DNA of 64,000 nucleotides from Oceanirhabdus sp. W0125-5 (GCF_027938815.1 NZ_CP115913.1:1646001-1710000), one strand, 5' to 3'; shown: positions 27,460-36,126, counted from the first letter of the stretch. Made by a program: numbers and translations. Notes: generated from the sequence alone by a model not told the origin.

Positions 27460-28677
27460 ATGAGAAAAGATGTGTCAAATCAAATAAATTTAATAAGAGA
27501 GGAGATAGATTTATTGAATAAAAGCGAATTAGCTAGACGATTTAATTGCGATAGAAGAACAATCGATAAGTACTTAACAGAATCAAATAGTTCTACAAGA
27601 AAACCTAGAGTTATTAATGGGAAACTTGATGATTATAAAGAAATAGTTAAAGATAAAGCTGATAACTATGGATCTACTTCAATGGCTATATTCAAATTTA
27701 TACAGAAAAAAGGCTATACAGGAGGATACCAAACAGTAAATAGTTTTGTGAAAAAACATAGAAAATCACAGGTGAAAAAAGCAACAATAAGGTTTGATAC
27801 AAGTCCAGGACTTCAAGCTCAAGTAGATTGGAAAGAAAGTATAAAAATGATTAATAAGGAAGGTGAAGTATTTGAAGTAAATATATTTTTGATGGTTCTA
27901 GGATATTCAAGACTAAAATATTTGAAATTAACAATGGATAGAACTCAAAAAACTCTGTTTGAATGTTTATTTGAAGCTTTTAGATATTATCAAGGGATAC
28001 CTAAAGAAATACTTTTCGATAATATGTCCACGGTAGTGGATAGGAATACTACTTCTTTTAAAAATGTATCCATAAATAAAAATTTCAAATACTTCTCTAT
28101 GGATGCTGGGTTTGATGTAATCACATGTAGACCATATAGGCCTCAAACTAAAGGTAAAGTAGAAACTCTAGCGAAGCTAGTGGACAGGCTAACGCCTTTT
28201 AATGAAGAATTCAATACATTTGAAGATTTAGAGAAGATAGTAGAATCATTTAATCATGATATTAATAGTGAAATTTCACAAGCAACGAACGAGGTACCAT
28301 TTATAAGATTTGAAAAAGAAAAAGAGTATTTAAACCCGTTACCTACAATGGATATCCTTCTATCATATTTCCACCACGAAAAAGAATATAAGGTATCTAA
28401 TGAATCCATGATTAGATATAAAGGTAAAAAATACTCCGTTCCAACCTGTTATATAGGTTGTTATTTAACCGTTTCAGAAATAGAATCTGAACTTTATATT
28501 TATTATACTAAAGATTTAGTTGCTTGTCATAAGATATCCGATAAAACTTTTCACTATAAAAAAGATCATGCAAAAGAAATACTACTTTCAAATGCTCTGA
28601 GCCATTATGCAGAAGATGATGTAGAACTTTTTATTGAAGAAAACTTAAAGAATATGGATATTTTTTTAGAGGAGTGA
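27460..28677 (+). CDS. istA: IS21 transposase IstA
   Basis: 405 residues, within the usual 390-510 range. Residues 1-45 contain an HTH (NKSELARRFNCDRRTIDKYL). The DDE/RNase H core follows: Asp in LQAQVDWKES (about residue 125), Asp in ILFDNMSTVVD (about 187) and Glu in TKGKVETLAKLVDRL (about 231), followed by the C-terminal beta-barrel region with IRYKGKKYSVPTCY. It catalyses strand transfer of the element with IstB. GGAGAAAT precedes the ATG. The frame is uninterrupted. Confidence 0.95.
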   Translation: MRKDVSNQINLIREEIDLLNKSELARRFNCDRRTIDKYLTESNSSTRKPRVINGKLDDYKEIVKDKADNYGSTSMAIFKFIQKKGYTGGYQTVNSFVKKHRKSQVKKATIRFDTSPGLQAQVDWKESIKMINKEGEVFEVNIFLMVLGYSRLKYLKLTMDRTQKTLFECLFEAFRYYQGIPKEILFDNMSTVVDRNTTSFKNVSINKNFKYFSMDAGFDVITCRPYRPQTKGKVETLAKLVDRLTPFNEEFNTFEDLEKIVESFNHDINSEISQATNEVPFIRFEKEKEYLNPLPTMDILLSYFHHEKEYKVSNESMIRYKGKKYSVPTCYIGCYLTVSEIESELYIYYTKDLVACHKISDKTFHYKKDHAKEILLSNALSHYAEDDVELFIEENLKNMDIFLEE

Positions 28678-28681
28678 TTAA

Positions 28682-29449
28682 ATGAGTAATTATAACAAAC
28701 TACTTAATAACCTTGAAACACTGAAATTAGAGAAATTTAGAAGTTTTCTGCCAAACTTCTTAGATGAAATAACTAATAAGGATCTTACATTTATTGATGC
28801 TTTATTAGCATTGACAGAGAAAGAATTAGAATTTAGAAATGAGAGAGCTTCAAGGATTCAGATAGCTGTATCTGCATTTCCTTTTGAAAAAACTTTGTCA
28901 GATTTTGATTTCGATTTTCAACCTTCAATAAACAAAACTCAAATATTAGATTTAGAGAGTTTAAGGTTCATTGAAAATAAAGAAAACATACTATTCTTTG
29001 GTTCTTCAGGGGTTGGAAAAACTCACTTAGCTGTAGCACTTGGTGTTGCTGCAGCTAAGAAAAGACATTTAACTTATTTTATATCATGTCATGATTTAAT
29101 TATGCAGCTCAACAAAGCTCATGCGGAGAATAGATTAGAAACAAAATTAAAACACTATGCAAAGTACAAGTTATTAATTATTGATGAAATAGGTTATCTA
29201 CCAATTGATAAACAAGGTGCTAACCTATTGTTTCAATTAATAAATAAGAGATACGAGAAAAATTCAACTATTATAACTACCAATCAACCTTTTAGTAAAT
29301 GGGGTGAAGTTTTTTCAGATATTACACTTGCTAACGCAATATTGGATAGACTGATTCATCATTCAAGTATTGTTAAAATCACTGGACCATCCTATAGATT
29401 AAAAGGAAAGATAGAGGTAATGGAAAGTAAGAAAATCAAAAATCAATAA
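28682..29449 (+). CDS. istB: IS21 helper ATPase IstB
   Basis: 255 residues of the DnaC-like AAA+ family. Walker A is ILFFGSSGVGKTHLA (about residues 100-113), Walker B LLIIDEIGYLP (about 160), sensor 1 STIITTNQPFSKW, and an arginine in LDRLIHHS. It selects the target DNA for IstA and remodels the complex. It starts five bases after the istA stop, with GGAG inside the end of istA, so the two are translationally coupled. Confidence 0.95.
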   Translation: MSNYNKLLNNLETLKLEKFRSFLPNFLDEITNKDLTFIDALLALTEKELEFRNERASRIQIAVSAFPFEKTLSDFDFDFQPSINKTQILDLESLRFIENKENILFFGSSGVGKTHLAVALGVAAAKKRHLTYFISCHDLIMQLNKAHAENRLETKLKHYAKYKLLIIDEIGYLPIDKQGANLLFQLINKRYEKNSTIITTNQPFSKWGEVFSDITLANAILDRLIHHSSIVKITGPSYRLKGKIEVMESKKIKNQ

Positions 29450-29671
29450 TTATAATAATTGTACATTTTGAGATTATAATTTTTGTGCATTTTGGGATTG
29501 ACATTTACAAGATGGTATCCATCATCTAAAACATGCAATAATTGTGGTCATGTTTTAGATGAAATGCCACTGCATATAAGAGAATGGAAATGTCATAAAT
29601 GCGGTAGCATTCATGATAGGGATATAAATGCCAGTAGGAATATATTGAAGCAAGGGTTATTAGAGATATAA

Positions 29672-29796
29672 GAACCGTAGGTCTTACGGGGATAGCCTGT
29701 GGAGAAAGTAGATTGCGAAATCTGTGAAGCAGGAAAAGTTCTTGGATATACCAAGAAGCCCCCACTTCAGCGTAAGTAAGTGGAGGGAGAGTTCAC
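29672..29796 (+). ncRNA. Predicted omega-RNA (reRNA) scaffold at the TnpB right end
   Basis: The 125 bases after the tnpB stop have the conserved right-end layout of TnpB elements: the run ACCGTAGGTCTTACGG, a GC-richer folded region, the hairpin made by CCCCCACTT and AAGTGGAGGG, and the terminal GAGTTCAC. The guide would be the flanking host sequence from 29797 (TGACTAATCATG...). Transcription cannot be confirmed, and tnpB is broken. Confidence 0.7.
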
Positions 29797-29927
29797 TGAC
29801 TAATCATGTTCATTTACAGGTTCAAACTCATGAAAAACATATTAAATTTCTTATGGGAAGATTGAATTCTTTTTATGCAAGATATTTTAACAGAATTCAA
29901 AACAGAAAGTAATATGAAGATGGACCT

Positions 29928-29976
29928 AAAAGGCATCTAAAAATAGAATTTAAATTCTATTTTTAGATGCCTTTTT
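29928..29976. terminator. Perfect bidirectional terminator palindrome
   Basis: 29932-29951 and 29952-29971 are exact reverse complements (20 bp, no spacer). The palindrome is flanked by AAAA on the left and TTTTT on the right, so it can terminate on both strands. It lies 15 bases after the transposase relic. Confidence 0.9.
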
Positions 29977-30014
29977 CGCTATTTTTAGAGTGAATACCAG
30001 TTGATTTGATTAAA

Positions 30015-30036
30015 TTCGGGTGGTGACAGTCCCCTA
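30015..30036 (-). repeat. Right terminal inverted repeat of outer element
   Basis: 22 bp, exact reverse complement of 25996-26017. Its outer TAG (reverse strand, 30034-30036) provides the stop codon of the beta-propeller gene. Confidence 0.95.
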
Positions 30037-31638
30037 CAATGGTTTCCTAGTAACTAAAGTATTATTTTTTAAATCATATACATTGATGAAGTCAGGAGAG
30101 ATAGTATAAAGAAAATCTCCCTGCAGCGTTATAAATTCAGATATTTGATCGATATAATTACCATTATCAGAATCCTTCTCGTCATTAAAGGTAGTTATAA
30201 GATTAACATCAAAATCACCCTTATCATTTTGTTTGTAAATCAGTAAATGTTCTTTATAATCCTTAGATTTAAGTGTCATAGGTAAAGCTAGAACTTTGTT
30301 TTCTTCATCGTAGTACATTAATCCTTTAATCCCGTATGCATCTTTAGTAGAAAGATTAGCTTTACTTATAAGATTATAATCCCAGTCGTAAATATTCATA
30401 GTGAATAAAGTGGATTCACCTGGAATTATGTTTAAGGCAAAAATATAATCATGAGTATAATACATATCACCAGTAATTATATTAGTAGCATCTCTAACTG
30501 AAATTTCACTGTTATCAAAAGAAAATGAAGCGTATTCACCCTTGCATCCATCTAAGGATGAGTAATATTTAACAAATAAATTATTATCTAAGAAATAGAA
30601 TCTGTCAATTACAGCATATTTATTGACAAAGTAGGTATCCAATATATTTAGTGTATCATCAAGAAGATACATGGCAAATGAAGATTGATCGTTGTTCTTC
30701 AAAGTTGTAATTAATTTCAATGAATTATTTTCTATGTTTAGAGCATCATAAAATGTAATATTACCTGGTACTTCTATACTGTAGTTATCTAAAAAAAGCT
30801 TTTCATCAATACTTAACTTATAGACCTGTGTTTTATTGTTGTTAGAAGAAGTCAGGTAAATAAAATTATCATCTGAGTAGATTGAGTCACCTACTCCCCA
30901 TATTGTCTTTGCATCGCAAAGAGTAATATCATCTTTAAGAGATACAGTAATACCACATAAATAATTCTTTTCATCCACTTCACTTGGGAGTGAGTAAATA
31001 TTATTTATGTTATAAAAAGTTTGTTCTCCATCAATAGAATAATAAGGTAAGAAACTAAGATCTAAATAAGTTTCTTTATATGGAGTATGCTTAGAAAATA
31101 TCATCATTAAATCACCAGAAAATTTAATGTGCATAAGATTTCCTGATAATGAAAATTCTTTAACTAGAGAAGGTGATTCTAAAATATCAATATTGAATAT
31201 TTTAATTGAAGTAATTGAATCAGTTGTTATAAATGGTGAGCTAGATGTATTAAGCTCTTTAAGTTGATCACCTAAAACTATAAGATAGTTATCTCTAATA
31301 TATAAATCATGTATATTAAAATTATCTAATTTGATTTGAGTTAATAGCTTTGAGTTTGCAGCAGATAGCTCCAATAACTCAATAGTATTGTCTTTAACTC
31401 TAAAAATATGATTATCACCATATTTAACATAGTCATTAAAGTAAGAATTTGTTATGATGGCTGACCAACTAATACTATTTTCAGAATTATCCATACTGTG
31501 AATAATATTATCAAAATTTTCTATATTGTTAAGCTGAAAACTTGTTCCTTGGTTTAAGTCAGCAGCATATGTGGTTTTATTAACATAAAATATGGATAAA
31601 AATAATATCAAAAATAAGTATTTGTTAAATCTGGTCAT
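30034..31638 (-). CDS. Secreted beta-propeller protein, C-terminus cut by a mobile element
   Basis: 534 residues from the second ATG (31636-31638); GGAG lies seven bases ahead of it, whereas it abuts the first ATG at 31642. Signal peptide MTRFNKYLFLILFLSIFYVN, then KTTYA with cleavage near YAA. The rest is beta-rich with repeated strands (for example SITSIKIFNIDILESPSLVK) typical of the Beta_propel secreted family. The last codons read VTRKPL and then TAG; that stop lies inside the terminal repeat of the adjacent element, so the native end is lost. The deletion is small and the protein may still work. The gene upstream on the other strand is a SLAP protein. Confidence 0.75.
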   Translation of the reverse strand: MTRFNKYLFLILFLSIFYVNKTTYAADLNQGTSFQLNNIENFDNIIHSMDNSENSISWSAIITNSYFNDYVKYGDNHIFRVKDNTIELLELSAANSKLLTQIKLDNFNIHDLYIRDNYLIVLGDQLKELNTSSSPFITTDSITSIKIFNIDILESPSLVKEFSLSGNLMHIKFSGDLMMIFSKHTPYKETYLDLSFLPYYSIDGEQTFYNINNIYSLPSEVDEKNYLCGITVSLKDDITLCDAKTIWGVGDSIYSDDNFIYLTSSNNNKTQVYKLSIDEKLFLDNYSIEVPGNITFYDALNIENNSLKLITTLKNNDQSSFAMYLLDDTLNILDTYFVNKYAVIDRFYFLDNNLFVKYYSSLDGCKGEYASFSFDNSEISVRDATNIITGDMYYTHDYIFALNIIPGESTLFTMNIYDWDYNLISKANLSTKDAYGIKGLMYYDEENKVLALPMTLKSKDYKEHLLIYKQNDKGDFDVNLITTFNDEKDSDNGNYIDQISEFITLQGDFLYTISPDFINVYDLKNNTLVTRKPL

Positions 31639-31816
31639 AATCATTCTCCTTTGTTATCTTCTTCTAATATATGAACGTATAGACAGTATATTTAGTTGCA
31701 CATTTTTATAGAAAAAATATAAATTTTTTATGTTAAAAAATTTAAGGTTTCTTAAAGAATTAACCTATTATATATGATATAATTTAAATTAATGCTAAAA
31801 ATTTGGAGGTCTTGAG

Positions 31817-32608
31817 ATGAGTATTAATAATAAAAAAATAACTCTTCAATTAAGTAAAAATGAAGAAATATTGATGCAGGAAATTAAAAGAGAAATGATG
31901 GAACAGGATTTAGAAGAGCTGCCAAGTATAAATGAAAATGAAATAGGAATAGATATAGTTTATTTATATAGAACAGGAAATGAAGTAGAGGTTAGAGCTT
32001 TCATTAGAAATGCTACAGATAATGATGTAATCATTAGAACATGTGATTTTGAACTTTATAACTTAAAAGAAAATAAGAGTGTTGCAAAAACAAGACTAGA
32101 TATTATGGATTATTTTGAAAGTATATCTAGCATGAAAGCAAGAGCTATAGATATAATCTTTGAAGATGTAGATGAAGAAATAGGTGAAAAAGAAGATTAT
32201 GAAATAAGATGGAATGAAAATTTAGAATGTGGTGAAGTATCAGAGCTAGATTATAGTTTTATTAATGAAATTGAAGATAAAAAAGATATAATCCTTGAAT
32301 TCACACAACATTTGAAGCCAATTATGAAAGATAGGGTTGAATTAGATTTATTTAGTCTTGGATATAATGCTAATGGAGAAATTGATGTTTTATTTCTTGT
32401 AAGAAATTCACATAATGCTACTGTTGATATTAATAGATTACCTTTAAAAATCTATATGGATGAAGAACTTGTAGCAGGTGGTGTTTTCAATACTGCGGAT
32501 TTAATAATTGATAAAAATTCTGGTAAGATGTTTAAGTTTGAACTTAAGAAAGAATTTATTTTTAAGGATGAAATTGACTTCCAAAAATGTGACATAAAAT
32601 TTGAGTAG
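31817..32608 (+). CDS. SLAP-domain protein (two copies)
   Basis: 263 residues, no signal peptide. Two similar modules: residues about 45-130 (IDIVYLYRTGNEVEVRAFIR then NATDNDVIIRTCDFELYN) and about 172-262 (ELDLFSLGYNANGEIDVLFL then VRNSHNATVDINRLPLKIYM). Both match the pattern of the SLAP duplicated domain seen in Sec-associated S-layer-type protein systems. The role in clostridia is not settled. TATAAT at 31778-31783 and GGAGG ahead of the start support expression. It heads a three-gene row with the small membrane protein and the CtpA-like protease. Confidence 0.68.
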   Translation: MSINNKKITLQLSKNEEILMQEIKREMMEQDLEELPSINENEIGIDIVYLYRTGNEVEVRAFIRNATDNDVIIRTCDFELYNLKENKSVAKTRLDIMDYFESISSMKARAIDIIFEDVDEEIGEKEDYEIRWNENLECGEVSELDYSFINEIEDKKDIILEFTQHLKPIMKDRVELDLFSLGYNANGEIDVLFLVRNSHNATVDINRLPLKIYMDEELVAGGVFNTADLIIDKNSGKMFKFELKKEFIFKDEIDFQKCDIKFE

Positions 32609-32619
32609 GAGGAACGAAA

Positions 32620-32991
32620 ATGAATAAAAAAATATTAATTCCAATTATGGTGGTATTATTAATAATTGGAGGAGTTGTATTTGGCATATATAAAAGTGAG
32701 CAAGGCAAAGGAACACCAGATAATAAGTATGTTACAGTAAAACATAGAGATGCTTCATTAGGATCTATTGTTGGTGTGGATTTAAGTGAAGAAGGAAAAA
32801 ATAAATATCCAATGGCTGAAACTTATAGAGTTTTTACAGAAGAGAATTTCGAAATGTCAGTAGAAGCAACAAAAATAGGGGAAGAAACAATTATTCTTCC
32901 TAAATCAAAACCAGGAAAAACTGTAGTGATATATCTTTTTGATAAAGAAGGGGATTTAGTAGATAAATTAAACAGTAAGATAATTAAATAA
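32620..32991 (+). CDS. Small single-pass membrane protein of unknown function
   Basis: 123 residues: KKILIPIMVVLLIIGGVVFG is an N-terminal membrane anchor, followed by about 95 outward-facing polar residues with a beta-like pattern. I recognise no family. GGAGG lies 10 bases ahead of the ATG. It is 11 bases from the SLAP gene and 19 bases from the protease gene, so it is probably co-transcribed and acts with them at the cell envelope. Confidence 0.6.
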   Translation: MNKKILIPIMVVLLIIGGVVFGIYKSEQGKGTPDNKYVTVKHRDASLGSIVGVDLSEEGKNKYPMAETYRVFTEENFEMSVEATKIGEETIILPKSKPGKTVVIYLFDKEGDLVDKLNSKIIK

Positions 32992-33010
32992 TAAGGGATG
33001 GGGTGATTTA

Positions 33011-34510
33011 ATGGGCTTTAAGAAAGCTATGAGAAGAAAATTAATATCCTTTGGACTAGCTGCGGGTTTAGTTTTTGGACAAAGTGTACAAGCTTTCGGA
33101 GATATTAGAAATGATGTTTTGTTTTATTTATTGACATACTATAAAGATGGAGTTCCTGTTGAAGCTTTAAAGGCAAAGTCTATAGATGAGATGATGGAGA
33201 TTATTGGAGATAAATATACAAAGTATTATTCAGAAGATGAATATAATGACTTTGTGAATAATATTGATAATAAGATATTTGGAATTGGTGTTTATATAAA
33301 ACAACATGAGGATGGAATATTTGTAAGCGATGTTATTAAAACAGGACCTGCTGAAGCTGCTGGAATTAAAAGTGGAGATATAATAATCAAAGCAGATGAG
33401 CATGATCTTAAAGGATTAACTTTAGAAGATGCATCAGCTTATGTAAAAGGTGATAAGGGAACTGCGGTTAAGATTATTGTAAAAAGAGGGGAAGAAGAGT
33501 TAACATTCAATGTTGAGAGAGATGAGATTAGACTTCCTACTGTAGAGTTAGAGTGGTTAAATGACAATACAACAGCTCATATTATAATAAATACTTTTGG
33601 AGAAAAAACTACAGAAGAATTTTATAATTTGGTTAAAGTAGCTCAAAAGCAAGAGGCTCATAACTATATCATTGATTTAAGATACAATGGTGGAGGATAT
33701 ATGAACGTAGCCCTTGAAATAGCTGGGATGATTATTGGAGATGAGACTGCACTAGTTGTAGACAGAAAGCAAGAAAAAAATATTGAATTAAAGGGGTATG
33801 GCAGTGATATACGTATAGACAAGCCGATTATATTCCTTGTAAATGGTATGTCTGCAAGTTCTTCAGAAATTCTATCTGCAGCAATAATGGATTATGATAA
33901 AGCTTACTTTATTGGAGATACTACTTATGGAAAAGGTGTTGCCCAATCACTTATTCAATTAAGTGATGGAAGCGCTCTTAAAGTAACAACACAAGAGTTT
34001 TTCTCACCAGGAAAGAGAAAGATAAATGAGATTGGAATTACTCCGAATTTAGTTAATACAGATGTGAATCCATTGCTTTTAGCAAAACTAATTTTTAGCA
34101 AAATGAATAATGCAGAAGAATCATTTGTAAAAATTACAGAAGAAGAACAACTTTATGTAGTTAATGATAAGCAATATAGAGATGAAAAGTTAAATGGATG
34201 GAAATTAAATATGGACATGATTTCTTCTGAGATAATCATTAAACCTGAGAAGAGTCTTAATGTTACATTTAATAGTGAAGCTCATGACTTAGTTGCAAAC
34301 ATCAAAGAAGATATCCATCTATACCATGGAAAAACAGGCGATGAAATTGAATTTAATTTATCAGCAGAAGGTAAGATATTAACTATAGATCCATTGGAAG
34401 ATTTAGAAGTTGATGTGAACTATGTTCTTACCTTTGAGCCGGATTTTAAGTCACTTAAGGGCAGTAAATTAAATAGAGGAAAAATGGCAATTATAAAGGT
34501 TAGAAAGTAG
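33011..34510 (+). CDS. S41 family C-terminal processing protease (CtpA-like)
   Basis: 499 residues with an N-terminal signal segment (about 9-28). PDZ domain about 85-170 (GIGVYIKQHEDGIFVSDVIK then TGPAEAAGIKSGDIIIKADE). Catalytic region: IIDLRYNGGGYMNVALEIAG, Ser in VNGMSASSSEILSAAIMDYD (about residue 285), Lys in TTYGKGVAQSLIQLSDGSAL (about 311). It cleaves exported proteins near the C-terminus. An extra domain from about 405 looks like an Ig-like module (KSLNVTFNSEAHDLVANIKE), as in the 349 and 2210 genes. It may process the neighbouring surface proteins. Confidence 0.9.
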   Translation: MGFKKAMRRKLISFGLAAGLVFGQSVQAFGDIRNDVLFYLLTYYKDGVPVEALKAKSIDEMMEIIGDKYTKYYSEDEYNDFVNNIDNKIFGIGVYIKQHEDGIFVSDVIKTGPAEAAGIKSGDIIIKADEHDLKGLTLEDASAYVKGDKGTAVKIIVKRGEEELTFNVERDEIRLPTVELEWLNDNTTAHIIINTFGEKTTEEFYNLVKVAQKQEAHNYIIDLRYNGGGYMNVALEIAGMIIGDETALVVDRKQEKNIELKGYGSDIRIDKPIIFLVNGMSASSSEILSAAIMDYDKAYFIGDTTYGKGVAQSLIQLSDGSALKVTTQEFFSPGKRKINEIGITPNLVNTDVNPLLLAKLIFSKMNNAEESFVKITEEEQLYVVNDKQYRDEKLNGWKLNMDMISSEIIIKPEKSLNVTFNSEAHDLVANIKEDIHLYHGKTGDEIEFNLSAEGKILTIDPLEDLEVDVNYVLTFEPDFKSLKGSKLNRGKMAIIKVRK

Positions 34511-34581
34511 TATAGAATATCTTAAATTGAATGTTAAATGATTTATTTATGGATATTTTTATATAAAATGGAGGTTAGGTT

Positions 34582-36030
34582 ATGTTAGAAAAATTAAAAG
34601 GGCTTGAGAGTTACAAGGTATTTGAATATTTTAAGGCTTTAAATGAAATACCTAGAGGGTCAGGAAATGAAGAAGCTGTTTCAAATTGGCTTGTTGATTT
34701 TGCAAAAGAGAGAAACTTAGAGGTAATTCAAGATGAGGCTTTTAACGTAATTATTAAAAAGCCAGGAACAAAGGGATATGAGAATGCCAATACAGTTGTT
34801 CTGCAAGGTCACATGGATATGGTATGTGAAAAGAATAAAGGAACAGAACATAATTTTGATAAGGACCCAATCAAGTTTATTGTTGATGGTGATGTATTAA
34901 AAGCTGATGGTACAACGTTAGGAGCAGACAATGGTATTGCAGTTGCTTATGGATTAGCTCTTTTAGATGATGAAACATTAGAACATCCACCAGTGGAACT
35001 TCTTCTTACAACAGAAGAGGAAACAGGAATGGGTGGAGCACTAGCATTAGACCCTAAAAACATTGAAGGAAAGATGTTAATTAATATTGATTCTGAAGAA
35101 GAAGGAACACTTCTAGTTAGTTGTGCAGGAGGAGTAAGACAGGTTATAACTCTAGAAGGAGCTAAAGAGTCAGTAGAAGGTTGCGGACTTATTATAGAGA
35201 TTAGAGGATTAAAGGGTGGACATTCAGGAATGGACATAAATAAGGAGAGAGGTAACTCTAATAAACTTATTGGTAGAATACTGAATGAATTACGCGGTGA
35301 GATGGAAGTTAGAATTCACAATATTAGCGGTGGATCTAAAATGAATGCTATACCTAGAGAATGTGATTGTACAGTTGTAGTTAATGAAGAAAATTTTGAT
35401 AGAGCTGTTGAAATAATAAATAAATATCATGAAATATTTAAAAAAGAATTATCAGCGTCTGATAATGGAGTAGAAGTATCATTTGAAAATGTTGAAGTAA
35501 GCGATGCTTTCACAAAAGAAAGTAGTAATAAAATTATTGATTTACTTCTTATGATACCAAATGGTGTTCAATCGATGAGCATGCAGATAGAAGGGCTAGT
35601 TGAAAGTTCAACTAACATAGGTGTATGTATTTCAGAAGATAATAAAATTAGATTTGAGAGTGCTATTAGAAGCTCAGTAGAGAGTAGAAAATGGGAAATT
35701 GCTAAAAGAGGAGATGCACTATGCAGCTTACTTGGTGCTTCTGTAGAATATCAATCAGCTTATCCAGCTTGGCAGTACAGAGAAGATTCTAAACTAAGAG
35801 ATTGTATGATTGATACTTATGAAAAGATTACTGGAAATAAGCCACATATAGATGCTATCCATGCAGGATTAGAATGTGGATTATTCGGTGGAAAATTTGG
35901 TGAAGAAATGGATATGGTTTCATTTGGACCAAACTTACATGATGTTCACACACCGAATGAATGGGTTGAAATATCTTCAGTAGATAGATGTTGGACATAT
36001 CTTAAAGAGGTATTAAAGAGCTTAAAATAA
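34582..36030 (+). CDS. pepD: Aminoacyl-histidine dipeptidase (M20 family)
   Basis: 482 residues, the usual length of PepD. Metal-ligand motifs: VVLQGHMDMVCEKN, TTLGADNGIAVAYGLAL, LLTTEEETGMGGALALDP and, near the C-terminus, HAGLECGLFGGKF with FGPNLHDVHTPNEWVEISSV. It hydrolyses beta-Ala-His and other dipeptides in the cytosol. GGAGG lies nine bases before the ATG, and a strong terminator follows the gene. A single-gene unit with no clear link to neighbours. Confidence 0.93.
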   Translation: MLEKLKGLESYKVFEYFKALNEIPRGSGNEEAVSNWLVDFAKERNLEVIQDEAFNVIIKKPGTKGYENANTVVLQGHMDMVCEKNKGTEHNFDKDPIKFIVDGDVLKADGTTLGADNGIAVAYGLALLDDETLEHPPVELLLTTEEETGMGGALALDPKNIEGKMLINIDSEEEGTLLVSCAGGVRQVITLEGAKESVEGCGLIIEIRGLKGGHSGMDINKERGNSNKLIGRILNELRGEMEVRIHNISGGSKMNAIPRECDCTVVVNEENFDRAVEIINKYHEIFKKELSASDNGVEVSFENVEVSDAFTKESSNKIIDLLLMIPNGVQSMSMQIEGLVESSTNIGVCISEDNKIRFESAIRSSVESRKWEIAKRGDALCSLLGASVEYQSAYPAWQYREDSKLRDCMIDTYEKITGNKPHIDAIHAGLECGLFGGKFGEEMDMVSFGPNLHDVHTPNEWVEISSVDRCWTYLKEVLKSLK

Positions 36031-36038
36031 AGAAATTT

Positions 36039-36066
36039 AAGGCTGGTCAATGAGACCAGCCTTTTT
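36039..36066 (+). terminator. Terminator after pepD
   Basis: AAGGCTGGTC pairs with GACCAGCCTT around a five-base loop, followed by five T. Confidence 0.93.
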
Positions 36067-36126
36067 AGAGTATAAATTTATTATATAACATAATACTAAA
36101 GATAATATAGAAATTAGGAGGGTACT

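Larger units (their letters stand above)
27359..29509 (+). mobile_element. Intact IS21-family insertion sequence (2151 bp)
   Basis: Ends TGTAAAT...ATTTACA. A 5-bp target duplication AGATG lies at 27354-27358 and 29510-29514. The 19-bp motif CAAAAATTATAATCTCAAA occurs near the left end (27383-27401) and inverted near the right end (about 29467-29485), together with a second shared motif (ACAAATTTGTACATTTT on the left and ATTGTACATTTTGAG on the right). Such multiple subterminal repeats are normal for IS21. It carries istA and istB, both open, so it may still be active. Confidence 0.92.
26318..29671 (+). pseudogene. tnpB: tnpB (RNA-guided nuclease), broken in three ways
   Basis: Starts MKINKAYKFRMYPNENQIK, typical TnpB. 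First lesion: TAA at 26483-26485 (codon 56) between YTEQ and NQLPSMKK. Second: a roughly 95-bp extra stretch around 26650-26745 between RDS and YTSNF that shifts the frame. Third: the IS21 insertion at 27358. Catalytic residues survive in the pieces: Asp in VGIDLGLCHFAIL, Glu in ILEDLSVKNM, the zinc ribbon CNNCG...CHKCG and Asp in DRDINASRN. Excising 27359-29509 with one copy of AGATG restores KIHKINRWYPSSKTCNNCG. Confidence 0.9.
26162..29796 (+). mobile_element. TnpB-only IS605-family (IS1341-like) element, interrupted
   Basis: The left boundary follows TTTAA (26157-26161) and the right boundary follows GAGTTCAC (29789-29796). No target duplication is present, as expected for IS200/IS605 transposition. 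Removing the element restores the host transposase frame exactly. Subterminal hairpins lie at 26177-26202 (left) and 29760-29788 (right). It carries only a tnpB gene, with no tnpA, and is now interrupted by the IS21-type element at 27359-29509. Confidence 0.88.
26023..29912 (+). pseudogene. Y1 (REP-associated) tyrosine transposase relic, split
   Basis: The 5' piece (26023-26160) reads LYHITTRGNRKSEIFRKKQD, then YYVYLKILREVLEYYNSEYE and ILSYCL. The 3' piece (29797-29912) continues TNHVHLQVQTHEKHIKFLMG, then RLNSFYARYFNRIQNRK and stop. Joining across the TnpB element restores CLMTNHVHL, including the HUH-type HVH motif. The family's N-terminal MPRK-type leader and everything after RYFNR, including most of the helix with the catalytic Tyr, are absent, so it was already defective before the insertion or was shortened with the element. 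It is split by 3635 bp. Confidence 0.82.
25996..30036. mobile_element. TIR-bounded element (Y1-transposase relic) with nested insertions
   Basis: Perfect 22-bp terminal inverted repeats (25996-26017 and 30015-30036) starting TAGGGGACTGTCACCACC. Without the insertions the element is only about 406 bp: left TIR, a fragment of a Y1 (REP-associated) tyrosine transposase frame, a perfect bidirectional terminator palindrome, right TIR. A possible 2-bp CA duplication flanks it. It is therefore a non-autonomous derivative that has lost much of its transposase and then hosted a TnpB element and an IS21 element. Confidence 0.82.
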
